Positions 32,033 through 40,847 of a DNA stretch of 64,000 nt are shown in pieces. Made by a program: the position numbers and the translations under genes. Origin of the DNA: Pseudoduganella violacea (GTDB lineage: Bacteria; Pseudomonadota; Gammaproteobacteria; Burkholderiales; Burkholderiaceae_D); NCBI RefSeq assembly GCF_014191875.1, contig NZ_JACHXD010000009.1, positions 215,187-279,186 on the forward strand, read 5' to 3'. The notes beneath the pieces were generated by a model. It ran no database searches, was not told where the DNA came from, and saw nothing but the letters and a program-made list of their open reading frames with translations. The first letter of the stretch is position 1; the number at the start of each line of letters is the position of its first letter.

Positions 32033-33436
32033 TTAGAAGCCGAAGGCCGATTTCAGCAGGGTGAACACCTTGGTGTTGTCCAGCGTGCCCTTGAAGGCTT
32101 TGGAACCGGAGCCGGTGGCGAACAGTTTGACGTCGCCGCCGCCGTGGGTTTCGCTGCTCAGGCGCACGCCGGCTTCCTGCAGATAGTCGTTGCCCTGCAC
32201 GGTGGCGCTATCCAGGTTGGTGCGCACGTTTGGACGGTTCGGACCATTGCCGAAGACCAGGGTGGAGTAGGTATTGCCGTCGGCGTCCTTGCCCGGCTGG
32301 TTGTTGCGGTAGTCGCGGTTGATGTCCAGGATCGGGTTGCCGCGCTTGGCGTAGCCGTTGATGGTCAGGGTGTGGTCATGGTCGGCGGTGACCACAATCA
32401 GGGTGTTCTTCAGTTCCGGATCGAGTACCTTGGCCTTGTCCAGCGCCGCCTTGATGGCGTCGTCGAAGGCGATGGTGTCGACCAGGGCGCGCTTGGCATT
32501 GGTGCCGTGCAGGGCGTGGTCGATGCGGCCGCCTTCGACCATCAGGAAGTAGCCGTTCGGGTTTTTCGACAGCAGATCCATGGCCTTGGTGGTCATCTCG
32601 GCCAGGGTGGGCTGGCTGGCGCCTTCGCTGCCGGCGGCCGCGGTGCTGCGGTCCAGCTCATATTGCAGATGGCTCTTGGCGCTGTACAGGCCGATGAATT
32701 TCTTGTCCAGCGGCGCGGCGGTCATCTCGGTCTTGTTGGCGGCCACGGTGTAGCCCTTAGCCTTCAGTTCGGCCAGCAGGTCGCGGCCATCGGCGCGGCC
32801 GCCTTTATTGGTGGTGTCGAACGGGGTGAAGTGGTTGCGGCCACCGCCCATCAGCACGTCCACGCCGTCGCCCAGGGCGCTGTTGTAGCCGGCGCCGCCC
32901 GGCACCAGCTGCGCGGCGATCGCGTATTGTGCATTGCGGTTGCAGATGTGGGAGAAGGTCGCTGCCGGGGTGGCGTGGGTCAGCTCGGTGGTGGTGATGG
33001 AACCCACGGCCTTGCCCTTGGCCTTGGCCAGTTCCAGGATGGTGACGGCTGGTTTGCCATTGGTGGCGGCGCAGTTGTTCACGCCCAGGTTGCCGTTGGC
33101 GTCCTTGCTGGGTTCTGTCGCCACGGTTTCCGCCGACATGGAGATGACTTCATTGTTCATCTTCACGCCGGTCATGTAGGCGGCCATCGACGGCGCGCTG
33201 TCGGTGGTTTGCGCGTCGTTGGAGAAGGTCTTGATGCGGGCGGTGCGTTCCAGCTTGTCCATGGTCAGGCTGCCGTCTTCGCCGTATTTGTAGATGCGCG
33301 AGGCGGTCACGGTCGCCGGGCCCATGCCGTCGCCGAGGAAGAAGATGACGTTCTTGGCATCGGCCGCCACGGCGGCCTGGGAGAATGCCGTGCCGACAGC
33401 GAGGGCCAGCAGGGAGCGGTGCAGATTGCGTTTCAT
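32033..33436 (-). CDS. Periplasmic alkaline phosphatase (PhoA family)
   Basis: This 467-residue protein has a signal peptide (MKRNLHRSLLALAVGTAFSQ, cleavage after AVA near residue 24). The mature enzyme shows the alkaline phosphatase metal sites: NVIFFLGDGMG (Asp), TTDSAPSMAAYMTG with the Ser nucleophile in DSA, MVEGGRIDHALH, and VVTADHDHTL. The late SSETHGGGDVKLFATG supplies the last His ligand. It releases phosphate from organic esters in the periplasm. It follows a paralogous lipoprotein phosphatase by 70 bases and shares its Pho-box-like upstream region. Confidence 0.95.
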   Translation of the reverse strand: MKRNLHRSLLALAVGTAFSQAAVAADAKNVIFFLGDGMGPATVTASRIYKYGEDGSLTMDKLERTARIKTFSNDAQTTDSAPSMAAYMTGVKMNNEVISMSAETVATEPSKDANGNLGVNNCAATNGKPAVTILELAKAKGKAVGSITTTELTHATPAATFSHICNRNAQYAIAAQLVPGGAGYNSALGDGVDVLMGGGRNHFTPFDTTNKGGRADGRDLLAELKAKGYTVAANKTEMTAAPLDKKFIGLYSAKSHLQYELDRSTAAAGSEGASQPTLAEMTTKAMDLLSKNPNGYFLMVEGGRIDHALHGTNAKRALVDTIAFDDAIKAALDKAKVLDPELKNTLIVVTADHDHTLTINGYAKRGNPILDINRDYRNNQPGKDADGNTYSTLVFGNGPNRPNVRTNLDSATVQGNDYLQEAGVRLSSETHGGGDVKLFATGSGSKAFKGTLDNTKVFTLLKSAFGF

Positions 33437-33506
33437 ATTTGGATCCAGTCCAGAAAGAATTGATTGCAGGAGGGCGCGGCGCGCGCCGCGGCCCTCACAA
33501 GGCTTG

Positions 33507-34976
33507 TTACAGGCCGCCGGCGGCCTTGATCAGGCCAAACACCTTGGTGTTGTCGATGGTGCCGAGGAAGGTTTCGGAACCCATGCCGATCGCGCCGAGG
33601 AAGACATCGGTGCCGCCGTGCGTCTCGTTGCCGGCGCTGACGCGGATCACGCCTTCCTGGTGGTAGGTGTTGGCGCTGGTGACGCTGTCGTCCAGGCTGG
33701 CCAGCGCGGAGCGGCTGCCCTGGGTGCGGTTCTCGCCGTTGCCGAAGCCGATGATGGAGTAAGGCGCGCCGTCGGCGTCTTTTTCCACGGCGCCGGTGAC
33801 GTAGTTTTTCACCACGCCCAGCACGCCGGCATTGTTGGCGGCGGTCTTGCCGGTACGCTTGGCGTAGCCGTTCAGCACCAGGGTGTGGTCATGGTCGGCG
33901 GTGACCACGATCAGGGTGTTTTTCAGCTCAGGGTCGGTCTGTTTGGCCTTGGCGATGGCGGCCTTGATCGCGTTGTCGAAGGCCACGGTGTCGTGCAGGG
34001 CTTTCTTGGCGGTGGTTTCGTGCAGGGCGTGGTCGATGCGGCCGCCTTCGACCATCAGGAAGTAGCCCTTCTTGTTCTTGGCCAGAACGTCCATGGCCTT
34101 GGTGGTCATATCGGCCAGGCTAGGCTCCTTGGCCGGATCGCGGTCCAGGTCATAGCTCATGTGGTTGGAGGTGAACAGGCCCACCAGGCGATCGGTCTTG
34201 GCCGCATCGATGGCGTTGAATTCGGCGGCGTTGCTGGCGTAGGCGTAGTTCTTGGCCTTGAATTCGGCGATCAGGTCGCGGCCGTCGGCGCGCTTGCCTT
34301 TGGCAGCGACCGGCGTGAAGAACTGGCTGCCGCCGCCCAGGAGGACGTCGATGCCGTTGGCGCCCAGCGCGCTGTTGTAACCGGTGCCGCCTGGAACCAG
34401 GGCCGCAGCGATATCGTTTTCCAGATCGCGGTGGCAGATATGGGAATAGGTGGCGGCTGGCGTGGCGTGGGTAACGCGGGTGGTGGTGACGACGCCGGCG
34501 GACAGGCCTTTGGCTTTGGCCAGTTCCAGCAGCGTGGTGGCCGGCGTGCCGTTCTTGCTGCCGCAGTTGTTGCCCAGCTTATTGCCGGCGGTATCGTTGA
34601 TCGGATCGATGGCGGTGGTGTCGCTGGACATGGAGATGACTTCGTTATTCATCTTCACGCCGGTCATATAGGCGGCCATCGACGGCGCGCTGTCGGTCAC
34701 TTGCGAATCGTTGGAGAAGGTTTTGACGAAGGCCGTTTCCGGCAGGGTGTCGATGGTCAGGTCGCCATCTTCGCCCACCGAGTAGATGCGCGCGGCGGTC
34801 ATGGTGGTCAGGCCCATGCCGTCGCCCAGGAAGAAGATGATGTTCTTCGGCGTGGTGGGCGTGACAGGAGTGACTGGGGCGGTGGTGTCGCCCGAGTTAT
34901 TGTCGCTGCTGCTGCAGGCGGCAAGGGCAAGAGCAACGCATACGCCGATCGCGGCGCGCAGAGGGAACTTTGGCAT
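33507..34976 (-). CDS. Alkaline phosphatase, lipoprotein paralogue
   Basis: The ATG at 34976 gives 489 residues starting with a lipoprotein signal (IGVCVALALAACSSSD; lipobox LAAC at about residue 20) and a Thr/Pro linker. The catalytic domain mirrors the next gene: NIIFFLGDGMGLTTMT, TDSAPSMAAYMTGVK with the Ser nucleophile, MVEGGRIDHALH, VVTADHDHTLV, and ETHGGTDVFLG. Membrane anchoring separates it from the soluble paralogue, so the two may work at different sites. It is the first gene of the operon, with Pho-box-like repeats 48-94 bases upstream. Confidence 0.95.
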   Translation of the reverse strand: MPKFPLRAAIGVCVALALAACSSSDNNSGDTTAPVTPVTPTTPKNIIFFLGDGMGLTTMTAARIYSVGEDGDLTIDTLPETAFVKTFSNDSQVTDSAPSMAAYMTGVKMNNEVISMSSDTTAIDPINDTAGNKLGNNCGSKNGTPATTLLELAKAKGLSAGVVTTTRVTHATPAATYSHICHRDLENDIAAALVPGGTGYNSALGANGIDVLLGGGSQFFTPVAAKGKRADGRDLIAEFKAKNYAYASNAAEFNAIDAAKTDRLVGLFTSNHMSYDLDRDPAKEPSLADMTTKAMDVLAKNKKGYFLMVEGGRIDHALHETTAKKALHDTVAFDNAIKAAIAKAKQTDPELKNTLIVVTADHDHTLVLNGYAKRTGKTAANNAGVLGVVKNYVTGAVEKDADGAPYSIIGFGNGENRTQGSRSALASLDDSVTSANTYHQEGVIRVSAGNETHGGTDVFLGAIGMGSETFLGTIDNTKVFGLIKAAGGL

Positions 34977-35023
34977 GGCGGTTAGTCCGGGGTGTCGAAA
35001 AGCCTGCACCATACCAATGGCGT

Positions 35024-35041
35024 GTGACGGGTTCATGACGG
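35024..35041 (-). promoter_or_regulatory. Pho-box-like direct repeat (minus)
   Basis: On the minus strand, CCGTCAT GAAC CCGTCAC gives two 7-mers 11 bases apart, the layout of the PhoB box (CTGTCAT-N4-CTGTCAC type). It is 48-65 bases before the first phosphatase start codon. Confidence 0.7.
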
Positions 35042-35052
35042 AACGTTAAGTT

Positions 35053-35070
35053 TCGTCATCAAACCGTCAT
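35053..35070 (+). promoter_or_regulatory. Second Pho-box-like direct repeat (plus)
   Basis: TCGTCAT CAAA CCGTCAT repeats the same 7+4+7 layout on the plus strand, 11 bases beyond the first box. The two boxes point toward each other from opposite strands. Confidence 0.55.
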
Positions 35071-35147
35071 ATTTGCATGAAAAATATTCAGCAAAGCTGC
35101 GCGTGCCGCGGCGCCGGAGAAGACGCGCAGGGCGCGTAATCTCGTCA

Positions 35148-35708
35148 TTAGGGCCGCGACAGCCAGGCCGATGCCGCGCGCGTCAGGCGCGGCATGATCC
35201 AGTACACCATGAGCGCCGAGATGATTGCCGCTGAAGCGAACATCTCGGCGGCAACAGGCAGGCCGGGAGCAAAGCTTTGCCCCGGTATTCTGACCACGGG
35301 CGGCACGATGGCTGTCAGCGGAAACACGGCCGAGGTGGACAGCAGCCACTGCTTCCAGCGCGCCGGCGCCGGGCCATTCTGCGAGGGCGCAAACCAGAAT
35401 TCGGCGTCGTCGTGCACGCGGAAACGGTCGCGTCCCAGCAGCCAGGGCCGCGCCTCTTCCAGCAACGCGCGCCGCAGCGGCGACAGCAGCCATTCGCTGG
35501 CGCTGGCCGACGAACAAAAGCGCAGGATCACCACATAGCGCAAACCCGCGCCGGCCGGCATCAGGATGTCGGTCGCGACGTGGCCGGGAAAGCGCTGGTG
35601 CGCCTGCGTGGCGCGCTCCATCCAGCGTTCGTAGTCGGCGCGATGGCGCGGATGGACATCGTGCACGATCACGCTGGTGCTCAGGTCCGGCGCGGGCAGG
35701 GCGCTCAT
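35148..35708 (-). CDS. Antibiotic biosynthesis monooxygenase-like protein with membrane tail
   Basis: The 186-residue protein combines an N-terminal ABM-type ferredoxin-like domain (STSVIVHDVHPRHRADYERWM, FPGHVATDILMPAG, YVVILRFCS, WLLSPLRRALLEEA) with two hydrophobic helices in the C-terminal third (FPLTAIVPPVV; a second near IISALMVYWIM). This matches a conserved ABM-plus-membrane-tail architecture. ABM domains act on small aromatic or quinone-like molecules; the substrate is unknown. The start ATG overlaps the stop of the catalase-like gene by 4 bases (35705-35708), so translation is coupled. Confidence 0.8.
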   Translation of the reverse strand: MSALPAPDLSTSVIVHDVHPRHRADYERWMERATQAHQRFPGHVATDILMPAGAGLRYVVILRFCSSASASEWLLSPLRRALLEEARPWLLGRDRFRVHDDAEFWFAPSQNGPAPARWKQWLLSTSAVFPLTAIVPPVVRIPGQSFAPGLPVAAEMFASAAIISALMVYWIMPRLTRAASAWLSRP

Positions 35709-36655
35709 GCCGCCGCGCGCTGGCGGCGCTGCATGGCGCGCGCGTACAGTTCGCGCCGCAGCGGAATCAAAGGATCGTCCGACGCTTCGATGCCGTCGAT
35801 CGCGCCGCCCGGACTGAAACCCAGGCTGCGCTGCAAGGCCGGCTGCGCCGCCGTGTCGGCCGCCAGCGCCTCCACGCGGATGGTGCCGAGCATGATCTCC
35901 TGACGGGCTTCGGGGCCGCTGCGCGGCCAGACCTGCGAGCAGTCGTCCAGCACATCGCCCGGCGCGGCCAATTGCAGCATCAGGCGCATCAGACCGGCGC
36001 CGGCATCCAGGCGCTGCGCCAGTTCCGCGCTGAGGAAGTTGGGCGGCATGGCCAGCGCTTCGGCATCCGTCAGGTGCGGGGCCGGCGCCAGCGGATCGAT
36101 GCGGTAGCGGCCGTGGCGCACCTCACCCGCCGCGTTGATGAAGCGGAAAGCGTTCAGGCCGAAGTAGTGCTCGGACAGATAACTTTTCGGCGCGGGCTTG
36201 GGCGCTTCCAGATAGGCCTTGGCGCGCGGGTGCTGTTCCAGAAAGCGGTTCAGGCGTTCCGCATCGGGCTGCGGCGCGACGCTGGCGGCGATCGCCTGCA
36301 GGAAGCCGAGAAACTCCTCCGGCGAACCGGCGGGAAAGCCGTCATGGGAATGGGCGACGATGTCGTGGCTGGTGCCGTCTTCCAGCTGGAAGCGCAGGGC
36401 CAGGCCGCGCGGATTGGCCATGCTGTCGCCATCGGGCGTGGTGGGCACGCCGCTGAAATTGGAGAAGCGCAGTTGCAGCGGAATGGGTGTGGCCTGGAAA
36501 TGCGGCGCGCGCGTGATGGCTGCGGCGCCGGGTGCGGCGACAAAGGTGCCGAGAGCGACGATGCCCTTGGCATGGCTGACGCGGAAGCCTTCATGGCAAC
36601 CAAAGCTGGCCGTCAGCGCGTCGAGCATATCGTCGTAAAGCTTATCCTTGTTCAC
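35705..36655 (-). CDS. Catalase-family (SrpA-like) heme peroxidase
   Basis: This 316-residue protein is a minimal catalase-fold enzyme. The expected His lies in RVSHAKGIVALGTF, the Arg/Ser region in LRFSNFSGVP, and DGDSMANPRGLALRFQL is the family hallmark. It lacks the large C-terminal region of true catalases such as the one at 9031. SrpA-like proteins usually act as organic peroxide peroxidases. The start codon is GTG (36655). It lies between aldehyde dehydrogenase and the ABM-like gene, so peroxide formed in the cluster could be its substrate (inference). Confidence 0.85.
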   Translation of the reverse strand: MNKDKLYDDMLDALTASFGCHEGFRVSHAKGIVALGTFVAAPGAAAITRAPHFQATPIPLQLRFSNFSGVPTTPDGDSMANPRGLALRFQLEDGTSHDIVAHSHDGFPAGSPEEFLGFLQAIAASVAPQPDAERLNRFLEQHPRAKAYLEAPKPAPKSYLSEHYFGLNAFRFINAAGEVRHGRYRIDPLAPAPHLTDAEALAMPPNFLSAELAQRLDAGAGLMRLMLQLAAPGDVLDDCSQVWPRSGPEARQEIMLGTIRVEALAADTAAQPALQRSLGFSPGGAIDGIEASDDPLIPLRRELYARAMQRRQRAAA

Positions 36656-36688
36656 GGACTGGATCTTTCAAAAAATTAGGGGGCTGGC

Positions 36689-38146
36689 TTAGCGCTGCGC
36701 CAGGCCGTGGGTCATGGTGATGTGCTTGAACTGGATGAAGTCGTCCATCGCCGCCATGCCGTTCAGGCGGCCCAGGCCGGACTGTTTGACGCCGCCTTCC
36801 TCGAATTCGTCGTACACCACGGCCCAGTCGTTGACCCAGACCGTGCCTGCTTCCAGCGCGCGCGCCACGCGCAGCGGGCGGTCGATGTCGCGTGTCCAGA
36901 CGCTGGCGGCCAGGCCGTATTCGCTGTTGTTGGCCAGGGCGATGGCTTCCTGCTCGCTGTCGAAGACCTGCATGGTCAGCACCGGACCGAAGGTTTCCTT
37001 CTGCACGATGTCCATATCGGGATCGTTCACCTCCAGCAGCGTTGGACGGTAGAACGCGCCCTGGGCCAGCGGGCCTTGCGCCACCGGGCCGCCGCGCACG
37101 ATCACCTTGGCGCCCGCTGCGATGGCTTCGTTGACCGCGCGGTTCACGCGTTCCACGTTGGGACGGTCGATCAGCGGTCCCATCTCGCTGGCTGGATCGG
37201 AGGCCGGGCCGACCTTGACGGCTTCCAGGCGTTCGGCCAGGCGCTGGCGCAATTTGTCGGCAATGCCCGACTGCACCAGCAGGCGCGAACCGGTCATGCA
37301 GAACTGGCCGGCGAACACGGTCAGGGCTTTCTCCAGCTTGGGCAGGGCGGCTTCGATGTCGGCGTCGTCAAACACGATCATCGGGGTTTTGCCGCCCAGC
37401 TCGAGGCCGAAGCGCTTCAGGCGCTGCGCGCCGACGGCGGAAATGGCGCGGCCGGTGGCTGTGCTGCCGGTGAAGCTGATGGCCGGCACGTCGGGCGATT
37501 CGATCATCCACTTGGAACCCTCCGCGCCCGATTCGCTGAACAGATTGACCACGCCGGTCGGCAGCGAAGTCACTTCCGACATGATGCGGGAAACCAGGGT
37601 ATTGGTCTGCGCCGTCTGGCCCGGCATCTTGATGACGGTAGTGCAGCCGGCGGCCAGGGCCGGGGCTAGCGAACGGATCATCAGCACCACGGGCGAGTTC
37701 CACGGCGCGATGATGCCGGCCACGCCGATCGCTTCGCGCAGCACCACGGACAGGCGGCCCGGCTTGGGATCGGCGGCGCGGCCATATTCGGTGCGGGTCA
37801 GCGCGGCGTAGTAGCGCAGCTTGGACGGCACCATGCTGACTTCGAATTCGGCCTCGCCCTTCACCTTGCCGTTTTCGGTGGCGAGAATGTCGATCAGCTG
37901 CGCGCTGTGGCGCTCGAAAGCGTCGGCCAGCTCATTGAGCGCCTTGGCGCGCAGGGCGCGGTCTTCCTTCCACTCGGTTTCGACGAAGGCGCGCTTGGCG
38001 GCGGCGATCGCGTCGCTCGCCTCGCGCAGGCCGCCGTCGGCATATTGGCCGATCACTTCGTAGTTGGCGGGATTGATCGAATCCTTATGGATGCCGGAAT
38101 CGGTCCATTCGCCGCCGATCCAGTTCAATGCGATGTTCTTGTTCAT
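36689..38146 (-). CDS. NAD(P)-dependent aldehyde dehydrogenase
   Basis: This 485-residue protein is full length for the ALDH superfamily, which oxidises aldehydes to acids. Key sites are PWNSPVVLMIRSLAPALAAGC (cofactor approach), SFTGSTATGR, the catalytic Glu in LELGGKTPMIV, and the catalytic Cys in AGQFCMTGSR (where many relatives have GQVC). KETFGPVL and the closing GGVKQSGLGR follow. It starts 30 bases after the GMC oxidoreductase stop, so the two probably act in sequence on an alcohol. The substrate is not defined. Confidence 0.93.
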   Translation of the reverse strand: MNKNIALNWIGGEWTDSGIHKDSINPANYEVIGQYADGGLREASDAIAAAKRAFVETEWKEDRALRAKALNELADAFERHSAQLIDILATENGKVKGEAEFEVSMVPSKLRYYAALTRTEYGRAADPKPGRLSVVLREAIGVAGIIAPWNSPVVLMIRSLAPALAAGCTTVIKMPGQTAQTNTLVSRIMSEVTSLPTGVVNLFSESGAEGSKWMIESPDVPAISFTGSTATGRAISAVGAQRLKRFGLELGGKTPMIVFDDADIEAALPKLEKALTVFAGQFCMTGSRLLVQSGIADKLRQRLAERLEAVKVGPASDPASEMGPLIDRPNVERVNRAVNEAIAAGAKVIVRGGPVAQGPLAQGAFYRPTLLEVNDPDMDIVQKETFGPVLTMQVFDSEQEAIALANNSEYGLAASVWTRDIDRPLRVARALEAGTVWVNDWAVVYDEFEEGGVKQSGLGRLNGMAAMDDFIQFKHITMTHGLAQR

Positions 38147-38176
38147 GTGTGTGCTCCTTTATCAGTGTTATGGGGT

Positions 38177-39709
38177 TCAGGCGAAACGGCTGGCGATGCG
38201 TTCCGCAGCGGCGATGGTCGTTACATTGGTGGCCACGGACGGCACGTCCGGGAAGATCGAGGCGTCGACCACGCGCAGGCCGGTCAGGCCGTGTACCTTG
38301 CCTTCGAAATCGACCACGGCTTGCGGCGCGCCGGCATGGCCCATGGGCGCGGTGGACGTCGGGTGGTGATAGGTATCCAGCGTGGCCTTGATCGAAGCCA
38401 GGATGGCTTCGTCGGACTGGGCGTCGGGACCGGGATTGAGTTCGCTGTCCACCATGGCCGCCAGCGGCGCGGTCTGGCCGATGCGGCGCGACAGCTTGAC
38501 CGCTTCCAGCAGGCGCGCGCGGTCTTCCGGCTCGGCCAGGAAGTTCAGGTCGATCTTCGGCGCGGCCAGCGGGTCGCGGCTGTTCAAGGACAAGCGGCCG
38601 CGCGACAGGGGGCGGGTCAGCGCCACGGCCAGCACGAAGCCGACCTTGGTCGGGCTTTGCTCATGCGGGAACAGGTGGGTGGCGGTGATATGCACATCCA
38701 GCTCGCCCTGGGCCGCGCCGCTGCTGTGGGTCCACAGCTTGGCGCCGATCACCGGGGTTTGCGCGCCGATGGCTTCCGGCTTGGCGGCGTAGGCGTTGTA
38801 ATAGAAAGGATGGTCGATCAGGTTCTGGCCCACCGGCAGGTCGGCCACCAGCGGAATCTCCAGTTCGCGCAGATGCGCCTGCGGGCCGACGCCGGAACGC
38901 AGCAGGATGGCCGCGCTGCCGTAGCTGCCGGCCGACAGTACCACTTCGCCGGCATACAGGCGCGCGCCGTTCGCCATCTGCACGCCCACGGCGCGTTTGC
39001 CGTCGAACAGGACTTTATCGACCGTGCTGTCGCCGTGGATGAAGAGGTTTTCCCGCTCGCGCACGGCGGTCGTCAGGTAGGCCATGCCGGTGTTGACGCG
39101 CACGCCGTCGACGATATTCATTGGGTAAGGACCGGCGCCGTTGGCATCGGCGGCGTCGAAGTCGGCGATCTCACGGTGGCCGTTGGCCAGCGTGGCGTCG
39201 AGGAAGGCGCGCTGCATCGGCGTGATGTCGGCGCGTTCCAGCTGGCGCACCGGCAGCGGGCCGGAGCGGCCATGCAGCTCGTCGCTGCCGCCGGAACGGC
39301 TTTCCAGATTTTTGAAGTGCGGGAGCATATCCTCGTAGCTCCAGCCGGGCAGATTCCAGCGCTTGAAATCTTCGGGACGGGCGCGCAGCGCCACCGCGCC
39401 GTTCACGCCCGAGCTGCCGCCCAGCACCTTGCCGCGAATCGCCGCGATCGGGTGGCCCACATAGCCGGCTTCGGTCTGATAGCCCCACTCATGCTGCGCA
39501 TCGCCGTTGGCGCCCAGGATGTCGCTTTGCGCGATGATGGCGGGATAGGCATTCGGCTCGTAGCTTTGTCCCGCTTCCAGCAGCAGGACGTTGCGCTTGC
39601 CGTCCGCGCTCAGGCGGTTCGCCATCACGGCGCCGGCCGAGCCGCCACCCACTACGATCACGTCGAAAACAGCATTCTCGGTCTGCTTGCCATGCACTGC
39701 GTCGTTCAT
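38177..39709 (-). CDS. GMC-family FAD oxidoreductase (choline dehydrogenase-like)
   Basis: The 510-residue enzyme has the Rossmann FAD motif DVIVVGGGSAGAVMANRLS (residues ~17-35), GKVLGGSSGVNGAVALR (GMC signature 1), VVLSAGSYGSAAILLRSG (signature 2), and the C-terminal catalytic pair near TYHHPTSTAPMG and VPSVATNVTTIAAAERIA. It oxidises a primary alcohol to an aldehyde, passing electrons to oxygen or a quinone. Next in the operon is an aldehyde dehydrogenase, then a catalase-like protein. It resembles BetA, but no BetI/BetB context exists, so choline is not assumed. Confidence 0.92.
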   Translation of the reverse strand: MNDAVHGKQTENAVFDVIVVGGGSAGAVMANRLSADGKRNVLLLEAGQSYEPNAYPAIIAQSDILGANGDAQHEWGYQTEAGYVGHPIAAIRGKVLGGSSGVNGAVALRARPEDFKRWNLPGWSYEDMLPHFKNLESRSGGSDELHGRSGPLPVRQLERADITPMQRAFLDATLANGHREIADFDAADANGAGPYPMNIVDGVRVNTGMAYLTTAVRERENLFIHGDSTVDKVLFDGKRAVGVQMANGARLYAGEVVLSAGSYGSAAILLRSGVGPQAHLRELEIPLVADLPVGQNLIDHPFYYNAYAAKPEAIGAQTPVIGAKLWTHSSGAAQGELDVHITATHLFPHEQSPTKVGFVLAVALTRPLSRGRLSLNSRDPLAAPKIDLNFLAEPEDRARLLEAVKLSRRIGQTAPLAAMVDSELNPGPDAQSDEAILASIKATLDTYHHPTSTAPMGHAGAPQAVVDFEGKVHGLTGLRVVDASIFPDVPSVATNVTTIAAAERIASRFA

Positions 39710-39792
39710 CTCTTAGTCTCCAAAGCCGCGGGAAATCCGCGAAACGAAGACTACGGGGATTAGCGATTTTGCATAAGCCGATGAATCACGAA

Positions 39793-40749
39793 TCAGAAGT
39801 TCGTTTTTTCCGAACGATCGCTGGAAACGGCTTGCAACTGCTCCTGGATCGGCAGTTCCCACACGGGCGGATAGCCGATTTCCTCGATCAGGAAGTTCAC
39901 CAGGGTCTGGATCTTGAGCGAGGCGCGGTGCGACTGGCGGTACACGGCCGACACCATGCCGCCGGAAGGCGCAAACTCGGGCAGCACGATGCGCAGCGCG
40001 CCGCTGGCGACGGCGTCGGCGCACAGGAAGGTGGGCAGGATGGCCAGGCCCAGTCCCTGCCTGGCCCCGGCCATCAACTGATGGCCGCTATCGGTGCGCA
40101 TGCGGTTGCGGATGCGGAAAGAGCGGACCTCGCCATCGACGGGCAACTGCCACATGCCATGCGGTTCGCGGTGCACGTACAGCAGGCCGTCATGGTCCTG
40201 CAGATCCTCCGGCCGCGCGGGCGTGCCGCGCTCCGCCAGATACTCCGGACTGGCGCAGATCACATGGCGGTTGACGGCCATGCGCTTGGCGACCAGGCTG
40301 GAATCCTGCAGCGTGCCGAGGCGGATGGCGAGGTCGTAATTCTCGTCATTCAGGTTGACACGGCGGTCGTCGGCCTCGACGTCGATGCGCAGCTCGGGAT
40401 GCAGGCTGGCGAAGCGCGCCAGCATGGGCGCCAGATGGCCGATGCTGAAGGCCATCGGCGCGGCAATGCGCAAGCTGCCGCGCATGCAGGCCTGTCCCGC
40501 CAGGACGGCGTTTTCCGCTTCGCTCACCTCGGCCAGGATGCGCGCGCTGTGGGCGTAAAAAATCTGGCCCGGTTCCGTCACCATCATCTGCCGTCCGCGC
40601 GCCAGCAGGCTCACGCCCAGGCGCTGCTCCAACTGCTGCATGCGCTGGCTGACCATGGACTTGGTGGTGCCCAGGCGCTTGGCGGCCTCCGACATGCTGC
40701 CGGCATCGACCACCGCCACAAAGAAATGCATTTCCGCGAACTTGTTCAT
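39793..40749 (-). CDS. LysR-family regulator
   Basis: The 318-residue protein has the N-terminal winged HTH (MHFFVAVVDAGSMSEAAKRLGTTKSMVSQRMQQLE; segments in order) and a C-terminal effector domain beginning GSLRIAAPMAFSIGHLAPML. The YDLAIRLGTLQDSSLVAKRM and GLGLAILPTFL pieces place it in the CrgA-like group. It is on the same strand as, and 83 bases upstream of, the GMC oxidoreductase, which it probably regulates. This is unlike the more usual divergent LysR layout. Confidence 0.92.
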   Translation of the reverse strand: MNKFAEMHFFVAVVDAGSMSEAAKRLGTTKSMVSQRMQQLEQRLGVSLLARGRQMMVTEPGQIFYAHSARILAEVSEAENAVLAGQACMRGSLRIAAPMAFSIGHLAPMLARFASLHPELRIDVEADDRRVNLNDENYDLAIRLGTLQDSSLVAKRMAVNRHVICASPEYLAERGTPARPEDLQDHDGLLYVHREPHGMWQLPVDGEVRSFRIRNRMRTDSGHQLMAGARQGLGLAILPTFLCADAVASGALRIVLPEFAPSGGMVSAVYRQSHRASLKIQTLVNFLIEEIGYPPVWELPIQEQLQAVSSDRSEKTNF

Positions 40750-40847
40750 TGACTGGCTGGCTCCATCTCGTTTTTCTGCGTCGGCATGATAACGGGATCT
40801 GGCGTGCAGCCGCTACTATTGAGCAAGTTGCGTGTTGGCGCCGCGAA

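Noticed and set aside
33470..33497. GC-rich near-palindrome between the two alkaline phosphatase genes
   Set aside because: It could be an RNA hairpin, but there is no T run and the arms are offset, so I do not call a terminator or attenuator.
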